Numbered from the stretch's first letter, positions 24,305-36,836 are shown. The stretch: DNA of 64,000 bases from Nannobrachium achirus (GCA_963921795.1 OY997641.1:76523063-76587062), one strand, 5' to 3'. Numbers and translations: made by a program. Notes: generated from the letters alone by a model not told the origin.

Positions 24305-24420
24305 CGTGGTGCATTATCTAGGCATGGGTGTGCATGATCCGTGCACTATGAATTACATGGAAGTCTATGGAGATTCTCTGGTCATTGGGCGCCCTCTAGT
24401 GGTGAAAAGGTGGCACTCAA

Positions 24421-24580
24421 AGAGTTAACTGGCTGGCGTACTGTTCTGGGAGGTCCCAAACTAGATGACCCCCAGAAAGGGGGTGGGGGTCCGGAAAAGT
24501 TGACACCCATCATTTTCCATCAAAAAATCTATTTTAGCACAAAAATCCTACGGAAGTACACATCGTACCACACTAAAATG
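24421..24580 (+). repeat. Continuation of the 475-bp repeat unit
   Basis: AACTGGCTGGCGTACTGTTC onward resumes the unit cut at 2920 and ends near CACACTA. It shows that 2921-24418 is a nested insertion. Confidence 0.65.
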
Positions 24581-24593
24581 GCTAGTCCTAAAG

Positions 24594-24747
24594 CCAAGTG
24601 GATGTATGGAGGTGTCAAAGCATTGACAATGACTTGCACTGCTCTGTGGATGACGAACTGTTTCACAAGTGTTGTGTCCGTGAGAGTGGGCTGGGTGTGG
24701 AGGAGGACTCGGTGCTGAGAGGTAGCTTAGAGGTGACAGCATCAAAC
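24594..24747 (+). CDS. Possible plus-strand 3'-terminal exon, unrecognised
   Basis: One frame reads without a stop from about 24594 to a TGA at 24745-24747, giving about 50 residues rich in Cys and acid residues (for example CQSIDNDLHCSVDDELFHKC). It is followed by an AT-rich trailer and AATAAA at 24954-24959, as in a 3' untranslated region. No family was recognised and no convincing splice acceptor was found; the sequence just upstream is the end of a repeat. It could be a truncated processed copy of a host gene or chance. Confidence 0.25.
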
Positions 24748-24953
24748 AGTTGAATTTAACGTTTCTGTAACAATGGACTAATTTTTGTCAATATATAGAA
24801 CATGGGAAGATTTATTTGGTGGCTGGAAAAACTGATTTAATTCAAATGTAAAAAGTAATTTTGTTGTTGCTAAAGAAAAGTGCCTGGAGCATTTTTTTTC
24901 TGTGCTGATGTGAGAAAATAATAATATGAACAGTATTTGGACAATATTGTTTA

Positions 24954-24959
24954 AATAAA
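24954..24959 (+). promoter_or_regulatory. AATAAA polyadenylation-type signal
   Basis: Lies about 210 bp after the stop of the possible terminal exon, followed by A-rich sequence and then a CT run. Confidence 0.3.
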
Positions 24960-24981
24960 GGGATTTTTAAAAGTAAAAATT

Positions 24982-25173
<192 letters not shown>

Positions 25174-25862
25174 TAGTCCATGGGCCATATGAGATGTCGC
25201 TCTCCGAAAGGTGGCAAATGCATTTCTGAAAAGCTCTATATCTGTAGTAGGTGGTAGAAGCATACGAGGGGTCAAACTAGGTTTATTTTTTCATGATTCT
25301 GAATCCATTGCAAGCATGTGTTTTGCACAAAAAAACATTCCTTGGGCTAAAAACGGACCCCCAAAACTATGGTTTAGTGATGAAAAGTGATAAGTCATCA
25401 CTTTTTTTTTTATCCCTTTTCACTGTTTTGTGGGGCCCGTTTTTAGCCCTATCTCCATATATGGGCATACAAGGCACAAGGACGGAATGTGATGTCACAA
25501 TGTGATGTCACAAATATCCAGGGTTTGATCTTTGATGAGATGATGTCATAGTTAACTGTATATTATATAATAATTGGCACTGGGTGAAAAATGGGTTACA
25601 AAATTGTGGGATAAAATTAAAGAGAAAAGAATGTGTTAGGAATAGCACTGTAAATCTGTAATAATTTCTTCATCACCTTGTCTTGATTGTTTAAACATGT
25701 GATGGAATGCTATATGCTCGATAACAGGCTTGATAAGCCCATTGATACCGGCGGGTACTCAATAAATGTGTTATCGAGTATGTAACAGGTTTGTGTTTCG
25801 AGCTCCATCCCTACTGATAGGCATCTATATAATATATAAGTACAAACACGCGCGCACACACA
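25174..25862. other. Intergenic or intronic stretch with no recognised gene
   Basis: Contains one CCATATATGG site (about 25450) with GATGTCACAATGTGATGTCA beside it, short palindromic text near 25720-25800, and a (CA)n-like end. Nothing codes convincingly. Confidence 0.5.
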
Positions 25863-25870
25863 CGCGTTCC

Positions 25871-26329
25871 CAGGGGCGTCACACCAAATTCTGGGCCCCT
25901 GGTTACAAGGATTCACTGCGGGCCCCCCATGAATGTTAACTATTGAAAAATAGCAGATATACAAGCTCACAACGCGGCACCGAGTGCCGCGCTGCGAGCT
26001 TGTAGATCTGCTATTTTTGAAAAATCGTGAAAATGTGTGCCAAGTTTCCATGTCAGTGATGCTCAAACTTTTTCATGTGAAGGACCCCCCATCTCAAAAT
26101 ATTTAGTTCCAGGGACCCCCCAGAAGCAACATTTGAGTTACAAATGTTCACTTAAAAAATACATATATTCAAAGATTTGCGCACATTTTCACGAGTTTTC
26201 AAAAATAGCAGATCTACAGCGCTGTGAGCTTGTATATCTGCTATTTTTCAATAGCTAAAGTCACTAGGGCCCCTCCACCTTGGGCCCTGGTAACTCAGTC
26301 CCACTTTCCTACCCCTTGTGACGCCCCTG
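25871..26329. mobile_element. hAT-type MITE beside a splice donor
   Basis: Same family as 5665-6280. Ends CAGGGGCGTCACAC and GTGACGCCCCTG, with an exact 8-bp flank CGCGTTCC (25863-25870 and 26330-26337). It carries two hairpin copies (25946-26018 and about 26205-26250). Its right edge lies 17 bp from the inferred splice donor of the host exon at 26347. Confidence 0.9.
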
Positions 26330-26346
26330 CGCGTTCCCGCACACAC

Positions 26347-26564
26347 CTGGCCAGAGCGATGTAGCCCAGCGCGGCGCCCACCAGCTTCCTGCCGTGCTTC
26401 TCCTCCAGGAACAGGAAGAGCAGTGACATCATATCCTGTGCGTCTTGGCCGAGCCGCAGCTCCCCGGCGGGGGAGTAGGAGGTCCAGCGGCGCGCGGCCC
26501 ACAGCATCAGGGTCAGGTGGAGAGGACTCCCTGTCCGCTCCAAGGCACGCAGCACCAGCTCAGT
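26347..26564 (-). CDS. Host exon: STAND/NACHT NTPase, post-NACHT helical region
   Basis: On the minus strand a 218-bp GC-rich segment opens after a good acceptor (TTGACCTCCCCTCAG) and closes at a good donor (GCCAG then GTGTGTGCG). It reads without a stop, beginning TELVLRALERTGSPLHLTLM and containing LFLFLEEKHGRKLVGAALGY and IALAR. The pattern 'SPL-L-L', 'RRWTSY', 'LEEKHGRxLV-xALGYIA' is what follows the NACHT domain in NWD1/NPHP3/TEP1/TTC41-type proteins, where it forms the winged-helix region that ends the ATPase. Such proteins act as cytoplasmic scaffolds or sensors driven by nucleotide binding. The exon starts in phase 0 and ends with two bases of a split codon. It is the only GC-rich, non-repeat, splice-bounded segment in this part of the window. 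The exact gene is not decided. Confidence 0.65.
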
Positions 26565-26643
26565 CTGAGGGGAGGTCAAGCTCCTCTGGCACGCCTGACA
26601 CCAAGTTCATTGGATAGATGGACAGACAGACAGATAGATTAAA

Positions 26644-26955
26644 TTAGGGGTGCAACGGTTCGCAAAATTCACGCTTCGGTTCGATATTTTGGTGACACGG
26701 TTCGATACTTTTTCGATACAAAAAATAAACAGACATTTTCTTGATGTCCTTTATTTATAAATGTATTTTCATAACTACGTGTTTTTTTGTTTTAACTTTG
26801 AACAATACAGTACCCAACCTATGGGATAGTGTTTCTCTAAGTTGAGGGGGTTCCAGGGGAATGTGGATGTGGAGTGGTGTTGTATTGTTTGGTACAGGAT
26901 CATTCGGTTCGATACTTTTCGGTTCGGTTCAACTTTCGATATTCGGTTCTATATG
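26644..26955. mobile_element. Repeat related to the TGCAACGATA element
   Basis: Begins TAGGGGTGCAACGGTTCG and repeats the GGTTCGATA theme. It resembles the start of the element at 26993 but is a separate, incomplete copy that ends in (TA)n. Confidence 0.5.

Positions 26956-26956
<1 letters not shown>

Positions 26957-26990
<34 letters not shown>
26957..26990. repeat. (TA)n microsatellite
   Basis: About 17 TA units. Confidence 0.95.
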
Positions 26991-26993
<3 letters not shown>

Positions 26994-27180
26994 GCCTGCA
27001 ACGATACACAAAATTCACGGTTCGATTTGGATCGATATTTTGTGGTCACGGTTCGATATTTTTTCGATACAAAAAAATAATAAAATACCCCAGTTTTTTT
27101 CCCTTAAATGTATTCAAACTCATTTTCAACTTTAACAACCAACAACACCCATATTCTAGGGCAGGGGGTCCCCAGCCCTA

Positions 27181-27182
<2 letters not shown>

Positions 27183-27249
<67 letters not shown>
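27183..27249. repeat. (TA)n microsatellite
   Basis: About 33 TA units. Confidence 0.95.
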
Positions 27250-27252
<3 letters not shown>

Positions 27253-27659
27253 TATATAGTATCAAAATCAGCTTAACCACTTTAATCTAGCTTGTAGATC
27301 TTTTTCAAAAAGAAATCTAACAATGTTTAAATATTTTATCAGCACAAGATATTTTCAGATGTTAGTCCACTGCCAAATACATATTAATTTGAGGGTTCCT
27401 GATATGAACAGGTTTGAGAACCACTGTTCCATGGTGTATTCTTAGCAGCATGTAAAACAAATGCACCTAATGGAGTTACACTTGACTAATTTTCTGCTGT
27501 GCATTCTTAAAAACATCAAACTAAAGGGGGGTTATTGTAAATAACCTAAAGTTCTCTCTATAAACCCCATTATCAAAATAGGATTGTTGCCAGATTTTGC
27601 GAGAGGAATAAGCAACCAGGTCTATGAAAACTAGACCAGGTCACCTGGTTGTGCCAGAC

Positions 27660-28015
27660 CCGCAATGAAAACTAGTATGGCACTGAACTAACACATGAAC
27701 ACACAGGATTTTATAGTCTCAGCAACAAAGCGTAGTGAGCTTGTAGATCGGCTGTTTTCACTAGTATGGCACTGAACTAACACATGAACACACAGGATTT
27801 TATAGTCTCAGCAACAAAGCGTAGTGAGCTTGTAGATCGGCTGTTTTGACTAGTATGGCACTGAACTAACACATGAACACACAGGATTTTATAGGCTGAG
27901 CAGCTGGAAATGTTTGTGAGCTTGTAGATGGGCTGTTTTCACTTGTATGGCTGTGGGGCAAATGTTTTGCAGCACTGAACTAACACATGAACACACAGGA
28001 ATTTATAGTCTCAGC
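27660..28015 (+). repeat. About 90-bp tandem repeats carrying the dispersed hairpin half
   Basis: CACTGAACTAACACATGAAC recurs at about 27679, 27769, 27860 and 27975. Three of the units end with GTGAGCTTGTAGAT and GGCTGTTTT, the right half of the dispersed hairpin. Confidence 0.85.
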
Positions 28016-28436
28016 AGCTCGTCAGCCAACTCAACTCAGCTGGTCCCGTACAGGTGACGGCACTCAAGGCAATCAGCCGAGCAAGGGAAGGGAGGGGCAG
28101 ATGAGCAGTCAGAGGCAAACACAGGCACACTGAGGAAAAGAGGGACACTGAGGAAAAGAGGGACCGACCGACAGACCGACAAAGCCTTATGTAGGCCGAC
28201 CCCCTGGGTCTGGCAACAAACCCAAGGGAAGTGAATATAGGCCATATGAACACTTTAAACCTATATATGTTGGCTATTTGAAAATAGCTGATCCGATCTG
28301 CAAGCTCACAACCACAACCGCCATTTTTAATTAGCAACTTTACATAAAAACAAGCCCAACGTCAATGTGGCTTATAATAATGTGGCAACAGATTCCTCTG
28401 CATGTCTCTCGCTACACTGGCTCAGTGAGAAGGCAG

Positions 28437-28592
28437 GGGCGTCAATTGGGTATGGCAGCTGCCATACCTTGGCTACAGGGGAAATAATAAAAATGTACTT
28501 TTCATCGTGCCTGTTGCTAAGGTATGGCAACATGACTGGTGTCTAGTCATGTTGCCATACCTTACCTTTTTCTGAACTGACGCCACTGTGAG
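28437..28592 (+). mobile_element. Dispersed repeat with GGCGTCA ends
   Basis: GGGGCGTCAATTGGGTATGG at the start and TTCTGAACTGACGCC at the end, with internal GCCATACC and GGTATGGC palindromes. This is the second copy of the family at about 8240-8578, here without the GC-rich hairpin. Confidence 0.6.
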
Positions 28593-28867
28593 AGGGCTAC
28601 GAGCCTACGAGGGCTAGATTTGCTGCTTGCTTGAGCGGCTCGCATATTCATCAGTCAGAGTTAGACAACATCACAGTGTGGACATGCCTGGGACCCCCTA
28701 TATTTTACAGTCTATGCTGGGGACCTGGCTGGATCCCGAGGCTACACTGTGACTGCCCTTGGCTTTTGTGTTGGCAGCCTGACAGTAGTAGCTGCCGGCT
28801 ACGATAGCTTGCTAATGCTAACGCTAGGCTAAGTAGCCAGTTTAGCTACAGACAATGCTCTGTAGGG

Positions 28868-29040
<173 letters not shown>

Positions 29041-29345
29041 TATCCTCTCGGTGCGTAAGCGTGGTAATATGTTTCTCCATAGCCAAGAAAGAGTGCAATA
29101 CATCTTCTCCATCCAAGTGTAACCGAGTTATGATTCACATGAGCGTCACCTGTGAAAAGAAATCCCCCCCCCCCCCCCCACCCATGCACGTTTCTCTCTC
29201 TGTGTGTGTGAGGAGGAGGAGGAGCAGCTGCGGGCTGCTGATATATATATAATTAATTATCGTTCCGTCGTTCGGTACGTAGCGCGTACCGAACCGAGAC
29301 CCCCGTATCGAACGGTTCGATATCGGTTCATTTATCGTTGCAGGA

Positions 29346-29379
<34 letters not shown>

Positions 29380-29383
<4 letters not shown>

Positions 29384-30888
29384 ATAGGGATGAAAGGAAG
29401 GTGTTGTTATTTTTCATTTTTTGTATTATTTCTTTAAATGCAATGATGTTTTCTTTTTGTTTCTTTTATTTAAACACATTGTATTTTCGTTATGGTATTT
29501 ATGTTGTAATAATATTCCTTTCCCCTTAAGCATGTTCTCTTTTTCTGAATGGACTGCGGGACTTTAAGTGAATGGAGGTTCTGGATAGGGTAACTAGCGG
29601 CCATGTTGCAGCCTATGCAGTGTGGGGTTGACGTCACGGCTGGCCAATTGAGTGGCAGCTGGGCGGGACGCAGGACTATGAATGGGACGGCGCGTCTCAG
29701 TCGAGGGGAAGCAGGGGAACGGAGCAGACGTGTTGTGAGAGAGCACAGACACCGGGGGTTCTGAGGAACCACGTACGCAATATAGAGACTCATGGGACTG
29801 AGTAAAGTAGCTATGCTACGCTAAGTGAGAACCATTGTGCGAACCTTATTAGTTACAGCGACGGAGAGACTGGTGAGCCGGTGAGAGGAGCGAACCGGCT
29901 GCCTGGCCTGCTGTGGGAGAGACGGAGAGAGACGGTCCGTGCTGACCTGCTGTGAGAGAGACGGAGAGAGACGGTCCGTGCTGACCTGCTGTGAGAGAGA
30001 CGGAGAGAGACGGTCCGTGCTGACCTGCTGTGAGAGAGACGGAGAGAGACGGTCCGTGCTGACCTGCTGTGAGAGAGACGGAGAGGGACGGTCCTGTGTG
30101 TGTCGCACGCATACATCACTCACCGGCAAGGGTGTGTAAGTACCTGTCTATCGCGACACATGAAGTTAAAGCACCGTACCTTAGGACAACCATTATGCAC
30201 TTGTGAACAGATGAGCTGGCGGCCTCCTCTTGTGTGTTTCAGAATCTGCCGTGGAATTGAGACGTAGGATGTATGCTGTTGAACCCCCTATCTACTAAGC
30301 TGTGTGGCTATATTGGGCTCCCCGGTGCCCCCCCTTGCTATACTTATTCGTTGGACAACGAACACTAGTGAAGTGCTCCATGATACGCACTTTACACTTT
30401 ACTAGTAGAATTGAAGATAACCTTTTTAACGATTAATAAATGCTTTGAATTGTTTTATTTTGTTAACGGCGCCTTTTAGATTTAGGTTTTTCTTTTATGT
30501 TTTATTGTTGGTTTGTGGCGTTTAGAGGCCTCTGTACAAGTTAAATTCTAATAAAACTATTGTAACTTTGTACCCCCCTGAAAACCGTTGTGGTGTCAGT
30601 CTCTCCAGGGTGTTCGTACCCGCATATTGCTCTCCCAGCCTGGTATTATTACGAACCTGTGTCTTAGCCTAGTGGTGTGTAAACCTTTAATGGTTTGTTG
30701 GTTAAAGTCCAACTGGCGTTGTCCGGCAACAAAGGTCCCCCTTTTTCATTTGGGTTTATATAAGAACAATCATACAACAGTAATATATATAATATATATA
30801 TATTCCTTTAATGATAAATGGTTAATAGTATTGCATTATTATAATACAGTTATTTCTGAACGTAACAGTAAGACTGGCCCACCTTACA
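29380..30888 (+). repeat. Left LTR of the Gypsy element
   Basis: 1509 bp. Contains a minisatellite (about 29905-30095; five units of roughly 38 bp, GAGAGAGACGGTCCGTGCTG). A possible polyadenylation-type AATAAA lies near 30434. Confidence 0.95.
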
Positions 30889-30974
30889 TAATTGGTTTTG
30901 TGTCGGCAGGACCAGGAGAGAGCAATAAGGAGAGACTGAACGGTTATATTTTGTGTTTGTATTGAGATTTTAGG

Positions 30975-31904
30975 ATGATGATGATGCCTGTATACCCGGG
31001 GGCCCCATGGTTGCCTAAGTTTGGAGGAACAGAAGGTGAGGAAAAGTATAAGGAGTGGAGAGAGCAGATTAAGGGGTTGTTGAGTACACAGGATATTACA
31101 GAGGCAAAAAAAGTTAATATTTTGTTTAAGACGCTAACAGACGAAGCTAAACGACAAATTGTTGTGTTAGAAGAAGGGGAGCGAGACACGATAACGAAAA
31201 TTCTGAGCTACCTTGATGGTCTGTACAGAGAAACAGTGCCGGTATCTAAGGTGCGTTCTCAATTTTATAGCTGTACACAGCGCCCAGACGAGAGTATTGG
31301 TTCATATATTCTGAGATTGAGGGAGCTATTCTGTAGGCTGCAGCGACACGACCCGAACACGGCCCCTTCTGATTCCGTCCTACGAGATCAACTGCTAATG
31401 GGGTTGTCTGAAGGTCCTCTGAGCCAGGCCTTAAGAGTATATGCCCGAAGAAATCCGGATGATGACTTCGCTGCGCTGCGAGAAGAAGCTGTACTTCTGG
31501 ATAGTGAACATGGAAGTGTGAGAGCACCTGAAGTTACATGCCATGCTGTTAACCCTGTGCCTATTCCTAACCCTTTACAGACGGCCGAGTGGAGGAACGA
31601 ATTGAAACGAGAGATCTTGGATGATGTGAAGGGCCAAATGCAGGGATTCACGAAAGAGCTAATGAACGAAATCCGTCCACTCCTGCAGCCCGCTACTGTT
31701 CCTGCACCGCCTTCGCTTAACCAACAGTATGAGCCTGTCCAGGCTGGCCGTGCGCCACCACCGCGTCACGCACCTCCTAGCCATCGGTATGTGCCTACAC
31801 AGGGGAATGAATGGGATGAGACGGGTCGACCCATATGTCGCCAATGCAAACGGGCGGGCCATATTGCTAGGTTTTGTAGAACCGGCCAGCCGCCGTTAAA
31901 CTAA
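30975..31904 (+). CDS. Gag-like protein of the Gypsy element
   Basis: About 309 residues. The central part has the helical Gag capsid pattern of the Ty3/Gypsy family (WREQIKGLLST, SQFYSCTQRPDESIGSYILR), as in the source of the vertebrate PNMA genes. Near the C end is one CCHC zinc knuckle (CRQCKRAGHIARFC), the nucleic-acid-binding motif. Known role: assembly of the intracellular particle and RNA packaging. It is part of a broken fossil element. Confidence 0.9.
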   Translation: MMMMPVYPGAPWLPKFGGTEGEEKYKEWREQIKGLLSTQDITEAKKVNILFKTLTDEAKRQIVVLEEGERDTITKILSYLDGLYRETVPVSKVRSQFYSCTQRPDESIGSYILRLRELFCRLQRHDPNTAPSDSVLRDQLLMGLSEGPLSQALRVYARRNPDDDFAALREEAVLLDSEHGSVRAPEVTCHAVNPVPIPNPLQTAEWRNELKREILDDVKGQMQGFTKELMNEIRPLLQPATVPAPPSLNQQYEPVQAGRAPPPRHAPPSHRYVPTQGNEWDETGRPICRQCKRAGHIARFCRTGQPPLN

Positions 31905-31969
31905 ATAGGCCTGTTGCTGAGGTCCGAGCAGCAGGAGTTAAACCTCTATTAAGAGAAACTAAGGACCAT

Positions 31970-34900
31970 GAAATGTTCATTGGCGAGTGTCCCACGATCG
32001 GGCTTACTATGGGGGGAATTTATTTACGGGGCTTATTAGATACGGGATCGCAGGTCACACTAATGCAACAGAGTTTGTTTAATAAATATTTTTCTCCGGC
32101 TAAATTGGGCAAAAAGACCCTCGTCTTTAAACTAAGAGCGGCCAATGGCCTAGAGATTCCCTATACTAGCTATGCAGTGCTAGATATGGAATTGGAGGGG
32201 GTCACTGTGCCTGGGAGGGGGGTCGTTATCATAAAAGACGAGCATTGCACACAACCTTTGATTATCGGTATGAACGTCGTAAGTGCATGCTGGAATACCT
32301 TGTTCAAAGGGCCGGGGAAGGCTGCCTTCTCCCTGCGACAGGGGAGGGCTGCCTGGAAAAATGCGTTTGCGTCGTGTAAACAGGTGGAGGCTGTGACGAA
32401 GACAGACGGTTCGCTGGGGTACGTGTGGCCTGCTCACCGACGGAAGATCCAGGTTCCTGCCCAAAGTGAAGTCCTGGTGTGGGGTCGTACACGCCGAGGT
32501 CCAGAGGGTGGGGATTTCGAGGCTCTGTTGGAGACGCTACCCGACAGCCATAAGCTGGGGGTGGCGCGCACTCTGGTGACCATACGGGGAGGTCGGGTTC
32601 CCGTGCGGCTGTGTAATCCACATTCATATCCACTCTGGGTGGGCCGGTACGAACAACTGGGGCAACTATACCCGGTAGATGCCACTGATGTCCGGGGGCG
32701 CAAGGACCTGAGCCTGTCACTGGGCGAAGACGGAACGGTGGACGTCGCCTTGATCACCACCGAAGCGGCTGAGCTGGAGCGGCCGCTACCTCAAGAGATG
32801 CGGGCACTGATGGAGCGCACCGACCTATGAGATGAGGAGAGAGACGAGCTGCGGGCCATGCTGTCCACCTGGGAGAGGGTGTTCGCTGCCCATGATGAGG
32901 ACTTCGGCTGGACTGACGTAGTGCAGCACCAGATCCACACCGGAGATGCCCCCCCCCCCCATACGTGAGCGACATCGACCTCTGCCACCTGCAATGTATA
33001 AGGAGATGAAGACGCTGCTGAGTGACATGCTGGAGAAGGGAGTTATTGCAGAGAGCTGTAGCCCATGGGCCGCACCGATCGTGTTAGTGAAGAAAAAAGA
33101 TGGTAACTGGCGTTTCTGCGTGGACTACCGCAAGCTGAATGCGATCACCCATAAAGACGCTTTTCCCTTGCCGCGTATCGAAGAGACATTGACGAGCCTA
33201 ACACAGGCGAAGTGGTTCTCCACGCTCGACTTGGCCAGCGGATACTGGCAGGTGGGAATGGATCCTCGGGACCAAGAGAAGACTGCGTTTACAACCCCTT
33301 TGGGGCTGTTTGAGTTTAAAAGAATGCTGTTTGGGTTATGTAATGCCCCTGCCACTTTTCAGAGACTGATGCAGCAGTGTTTGAGCGGACAGCTGGCCGA
33401 GTCATTATTAGTATATTTAGATGATATTATTATATACTCACCTGACTTTTCCTCTCACCTACAGCACCTGGATAGAGTGTTCCAGCGCCTGGAGAAACAT
33501 GGGTTAAAGCTGCGCCTCGATAAATGTACGCTTCTTCAATGTGAAGTGAAATTCCTGGGGCACGTCGTGGACCAGGAGGGTGTGCACCCGGATCCCGACA
33601 AAATGGTGGCAGTGAGAGAGTGGGTCCCCCCTGAGACGGTGCGTGGCGTCCGTGCGTTCCTGGGGTTTGCGGGGTATTACCGCCGGTTTGTGCCATCCTT
33701 TGCTGCTATAACCCGACCCTTAAATAATTTACTAATCGGCATTCCAAATGACGCTAAATCCCACCAGTATAAAATAGCGTGGACGGCTGACTGCCAGAAG
33801 GCTTTCGACGCGCTAAAAACGGCCCTTACGCAGGCCCCTGTTTTGGCTTACGCCGATTATAGCCAGCCATTCGTGGTGTATACTGATGCGAGTAATCGTG
33901 GCCTGGGTGCTGTATTGGCACAAATCCAAGATGGCCGAGAGCGGGTTATTTCCTATGCGAGCCGGAGTCTGCATCCGACGGAGCAAAACGATGCCAACTA
34001 TAGCTCTTTCAAGTTAGAGCTGTTAGCCCTCAAGTGGGCCGTGACGGAAAAGTTCAAAGACTATTTGACCGGGGCCCAGTTTACCATTTACACAGATAAT
34101 AACCCTGTGGCGCATCTCCACACAGCCCGTTTGGGAGCAGTAGAGCAACGCTGGGCGGCCCAGTTAGCATCCTTCACATTTGATATTAAATATCGACCGG
34201 GCAAAAGTAATGCTAACGCAGACGCCTTGTCCAGGTTCCCCGTGGAAACCGCTGGGGTGGCTATGGTGGAGTTGACGCCAGAGACTGTTCAGAGTGGGGA
34301 GGAGAGAAGTGAATGGCGTGATGCACAGCAAAATGATGGGGATATCGCGGTGGTGGCGCAATGTGTGGCCCGCGGACGCTACCCCACGCTGAGTGAGAAG
34401 CAGAGTTGGTCCCGGGGAGCTAATCAGCTGCTGCGACAATGGGCCAAATTGGAACTGAAGAGCGGTGTACTGTGCCGTAGAATCATTGATCCTTATACGC
34501 AGGAGGTGTATTATCAGCTTGTTTGTCCAGGTTCACGACGTCAGGACGTGTGGAGAGAGGTGCATGTGGCAGCGGCACATGCTGGAGCGGATCGGACGTT
34601 GGCCCAACTACGGCGCCGCTTCTATTGGACTGGCATGGAGGGGGAGGTACGCCGGTTCCATCAAGGGTGTGTCAACTGCAGCCTACAGAAAACGAGGGTA
34701 GAGCCCCGGGCCCCTTTACAGCCATTTAGTGTCTCTTACCCACTAGAAGTAGTTGCAATTGATTTCCTCACCCTAGTTGGTGTCTAGTGACTTGGTCGTC
34801 ACTTACGGCGTCCTGTTGATGTTGAATTAGGGGTGCCCCCAGTACAGACCAGGGTAAGAGTGGGGAATTGGGTACAGGACCACCAGCAGCGAATGAATGT

Positions 34901-35330
34901 GGCTTATCGTCATGCTGGACAGAGGATGGGTGGGGCAGCTGAGCAACGGAAACGCATCTATGATCGTAGGGCAGGTATACCTCCCTTGCTACCAGGGGAA
35001 CGAGTATGGGTTCGGAATCGGAATCGACAAGGGCAGGGGAAGTTGGCTCCATGGTGGGACCCTGAGCCGTTTGTAGTGATGGAAACAGTCGGGGAGGCTG
35101 GGCTGGTGTACAGGATTAGGCCAGAAAAGGGAGGCCGGGATCGAACTGTTCATCGTAACGCTTTGAAATTGTGTGTGTCCCCGCCACAGTCAACGGTGCC
35201 ACCCGAGCCAGTGCCTGAAGTGAGCAGACCAGTAGTGCCGCAGTGTTATGGGTTTTTCCCTATGGGCCCACGACGTTCCGCTAGAATCAACTTGGGGCAG
35301 CCGCCTGCCAGGTATAGTCAAGTCTGAGTC
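31970..35330 (+). pseudogene. Pol-like region of the Gypsy element
   Basis: Domains in order: retropepsin (LLDTGSQVTLM, near 32030), reverse transcriptase (YLDDIIIYS, near 33415), RNase H (YTDASNRGLGAVL, near 33880), integrase zinc finger with H-H-C-C residues (34560-34690), and a basic integrase tail with GERVWVRNR (near 35000). This order is that of Ty3/Gypsy. The region is broken. Confidence 0.9.
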
Positions 35331-35365
35331 GTTGCAGGGACTGCTAACGATAAAGTGGGGGGGAG

Positions 35366-36836
35366 TGTGATAGGGATGAAAGGAAGGTGTTGTTATTTTT
35401 CATTTTTTGTATTATTTCTTTAAATGCAATGATGTTTTCTTTTTGTTTCTTTTATTTAAACACATTGTATTTTCGTTATGGTATTTATGTTGTAATAATA
35501 TTCCTTTCCCCTTAAGCATGTTCTCTTTTTCTGAATGGACTGCGGGACTTTAAGTGAATGGAGGCTCTGGATAGGGTAACTAGCGGCCATGTTGCAGCCT
35601 ATGCAGTGTGGGGTTGACGTCACGGCTGGCCAATTGAGTGGCAGCTGGGCGGGACGCAGGACTATGAATGGGACGGCGCGTCTCAGTCGAGGGGAAGCAG
35701 GGGAACGGAGCAGACGTGTTGTGAGAGAGCAAAGACACCGGGGGTTCTGAGGAACCACGTACGCAATATAGAGACTCATGGGACTGAGTAAAGTAGCTAT
35801 GCTACGCTAAGTGAGAACCATTGTGCGAACCTTATTAGTTACAGCGACGGAGAGACTGGTGAGCCGGTGAGAGGAGTGAACCGGCTGCCTGGCCTGCTGT
35901 GAGAGAGACGGAGAGAGACGGTCCGTGCTGGCCTGCTGTGAGAGAGACGGAGAGAGACGGTCCGTGCTGACCTGCTGTGAGAGAGACGGAGAGAGACGGT
36001 CCGTGCTGACCTGCTGTGAGAGAGACGGAGAGGGACGGTCCTGTGTGTGTCGCACGCATACATCACTCAGCGGCAAGCATCTTGCTTGCCGGGTGTGTAA
36101 GTACCTGTCTATCGCGACACATGAAGTTAAAGCACCGTACCTTAGGACAACCATTATGCACTTGTGAACAGATGAGCTGGTGGCCTCCTCTTGTGTGTTT
36201 CAGAATCTGCCGTGGAATTGAGACGTAGGATGTATGCTGTTGAACCCCCTATCTACTAAGCTGTGTGGCTATATTGGGCTCCCCGGTGCCCCCCCTTGCT
36301 ATACTTATTCGTTGGACAACCAACACTAGTGAAGTGCTCCACGATACGCACTTTACACTTTACTAGTAGAATTGAAGATAACCTTTTTAACGATTAATAA
36401 ATGCTTTGAATTGTTTTATTTTGTTAACGGCGCCTTTTAGATTTAGGTTTTTCTTTTATGTTTTATTGTTGGTTTGTGGCGTTTAGAGGCCTCTGTACAA
36501 GTTAAATTCTAATAAAACCATTTTAACTTTGTACACCCCTGAAAACCGTTGTGGTGTCAGTCTCTCCAGGGTGTTCGTACCCGCATATTGCTCTCCCAGC
36601 CTGGTATTATTACGAACCTGTGTCTTAGCCTAGTGGTGTGTAAACCTTTAATGGTTTGTTGGTTAAAGTCCAACTGGCGTTGTCCGGCAACAAAGGTCCC
36701 CCTTTTTCATTTGGGTTTATATAAGAACAATCATACAACAGTAATATATATATATTCCTTTAATGATAAATGGTTAATAGTATTGCATTATTATAATACA
36801 GTTATTTCTGAACGTAACAGTAAGACTGGCCCACCT

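Noticed and set aside
29821-30139. Repetitive open frames (CCERDGERR and QVSTDRLSPS types) in the Gypsy LTRs
   Set aside because: They are the six-frame reading of the LTR minisatellite, whose unit leaves frames open.
32180-32760. Minus-strand open frames across the Gypsy and BEL coding regions
   Set aside because: Shadows of the plus-strand gag and pol text; no independent signature.
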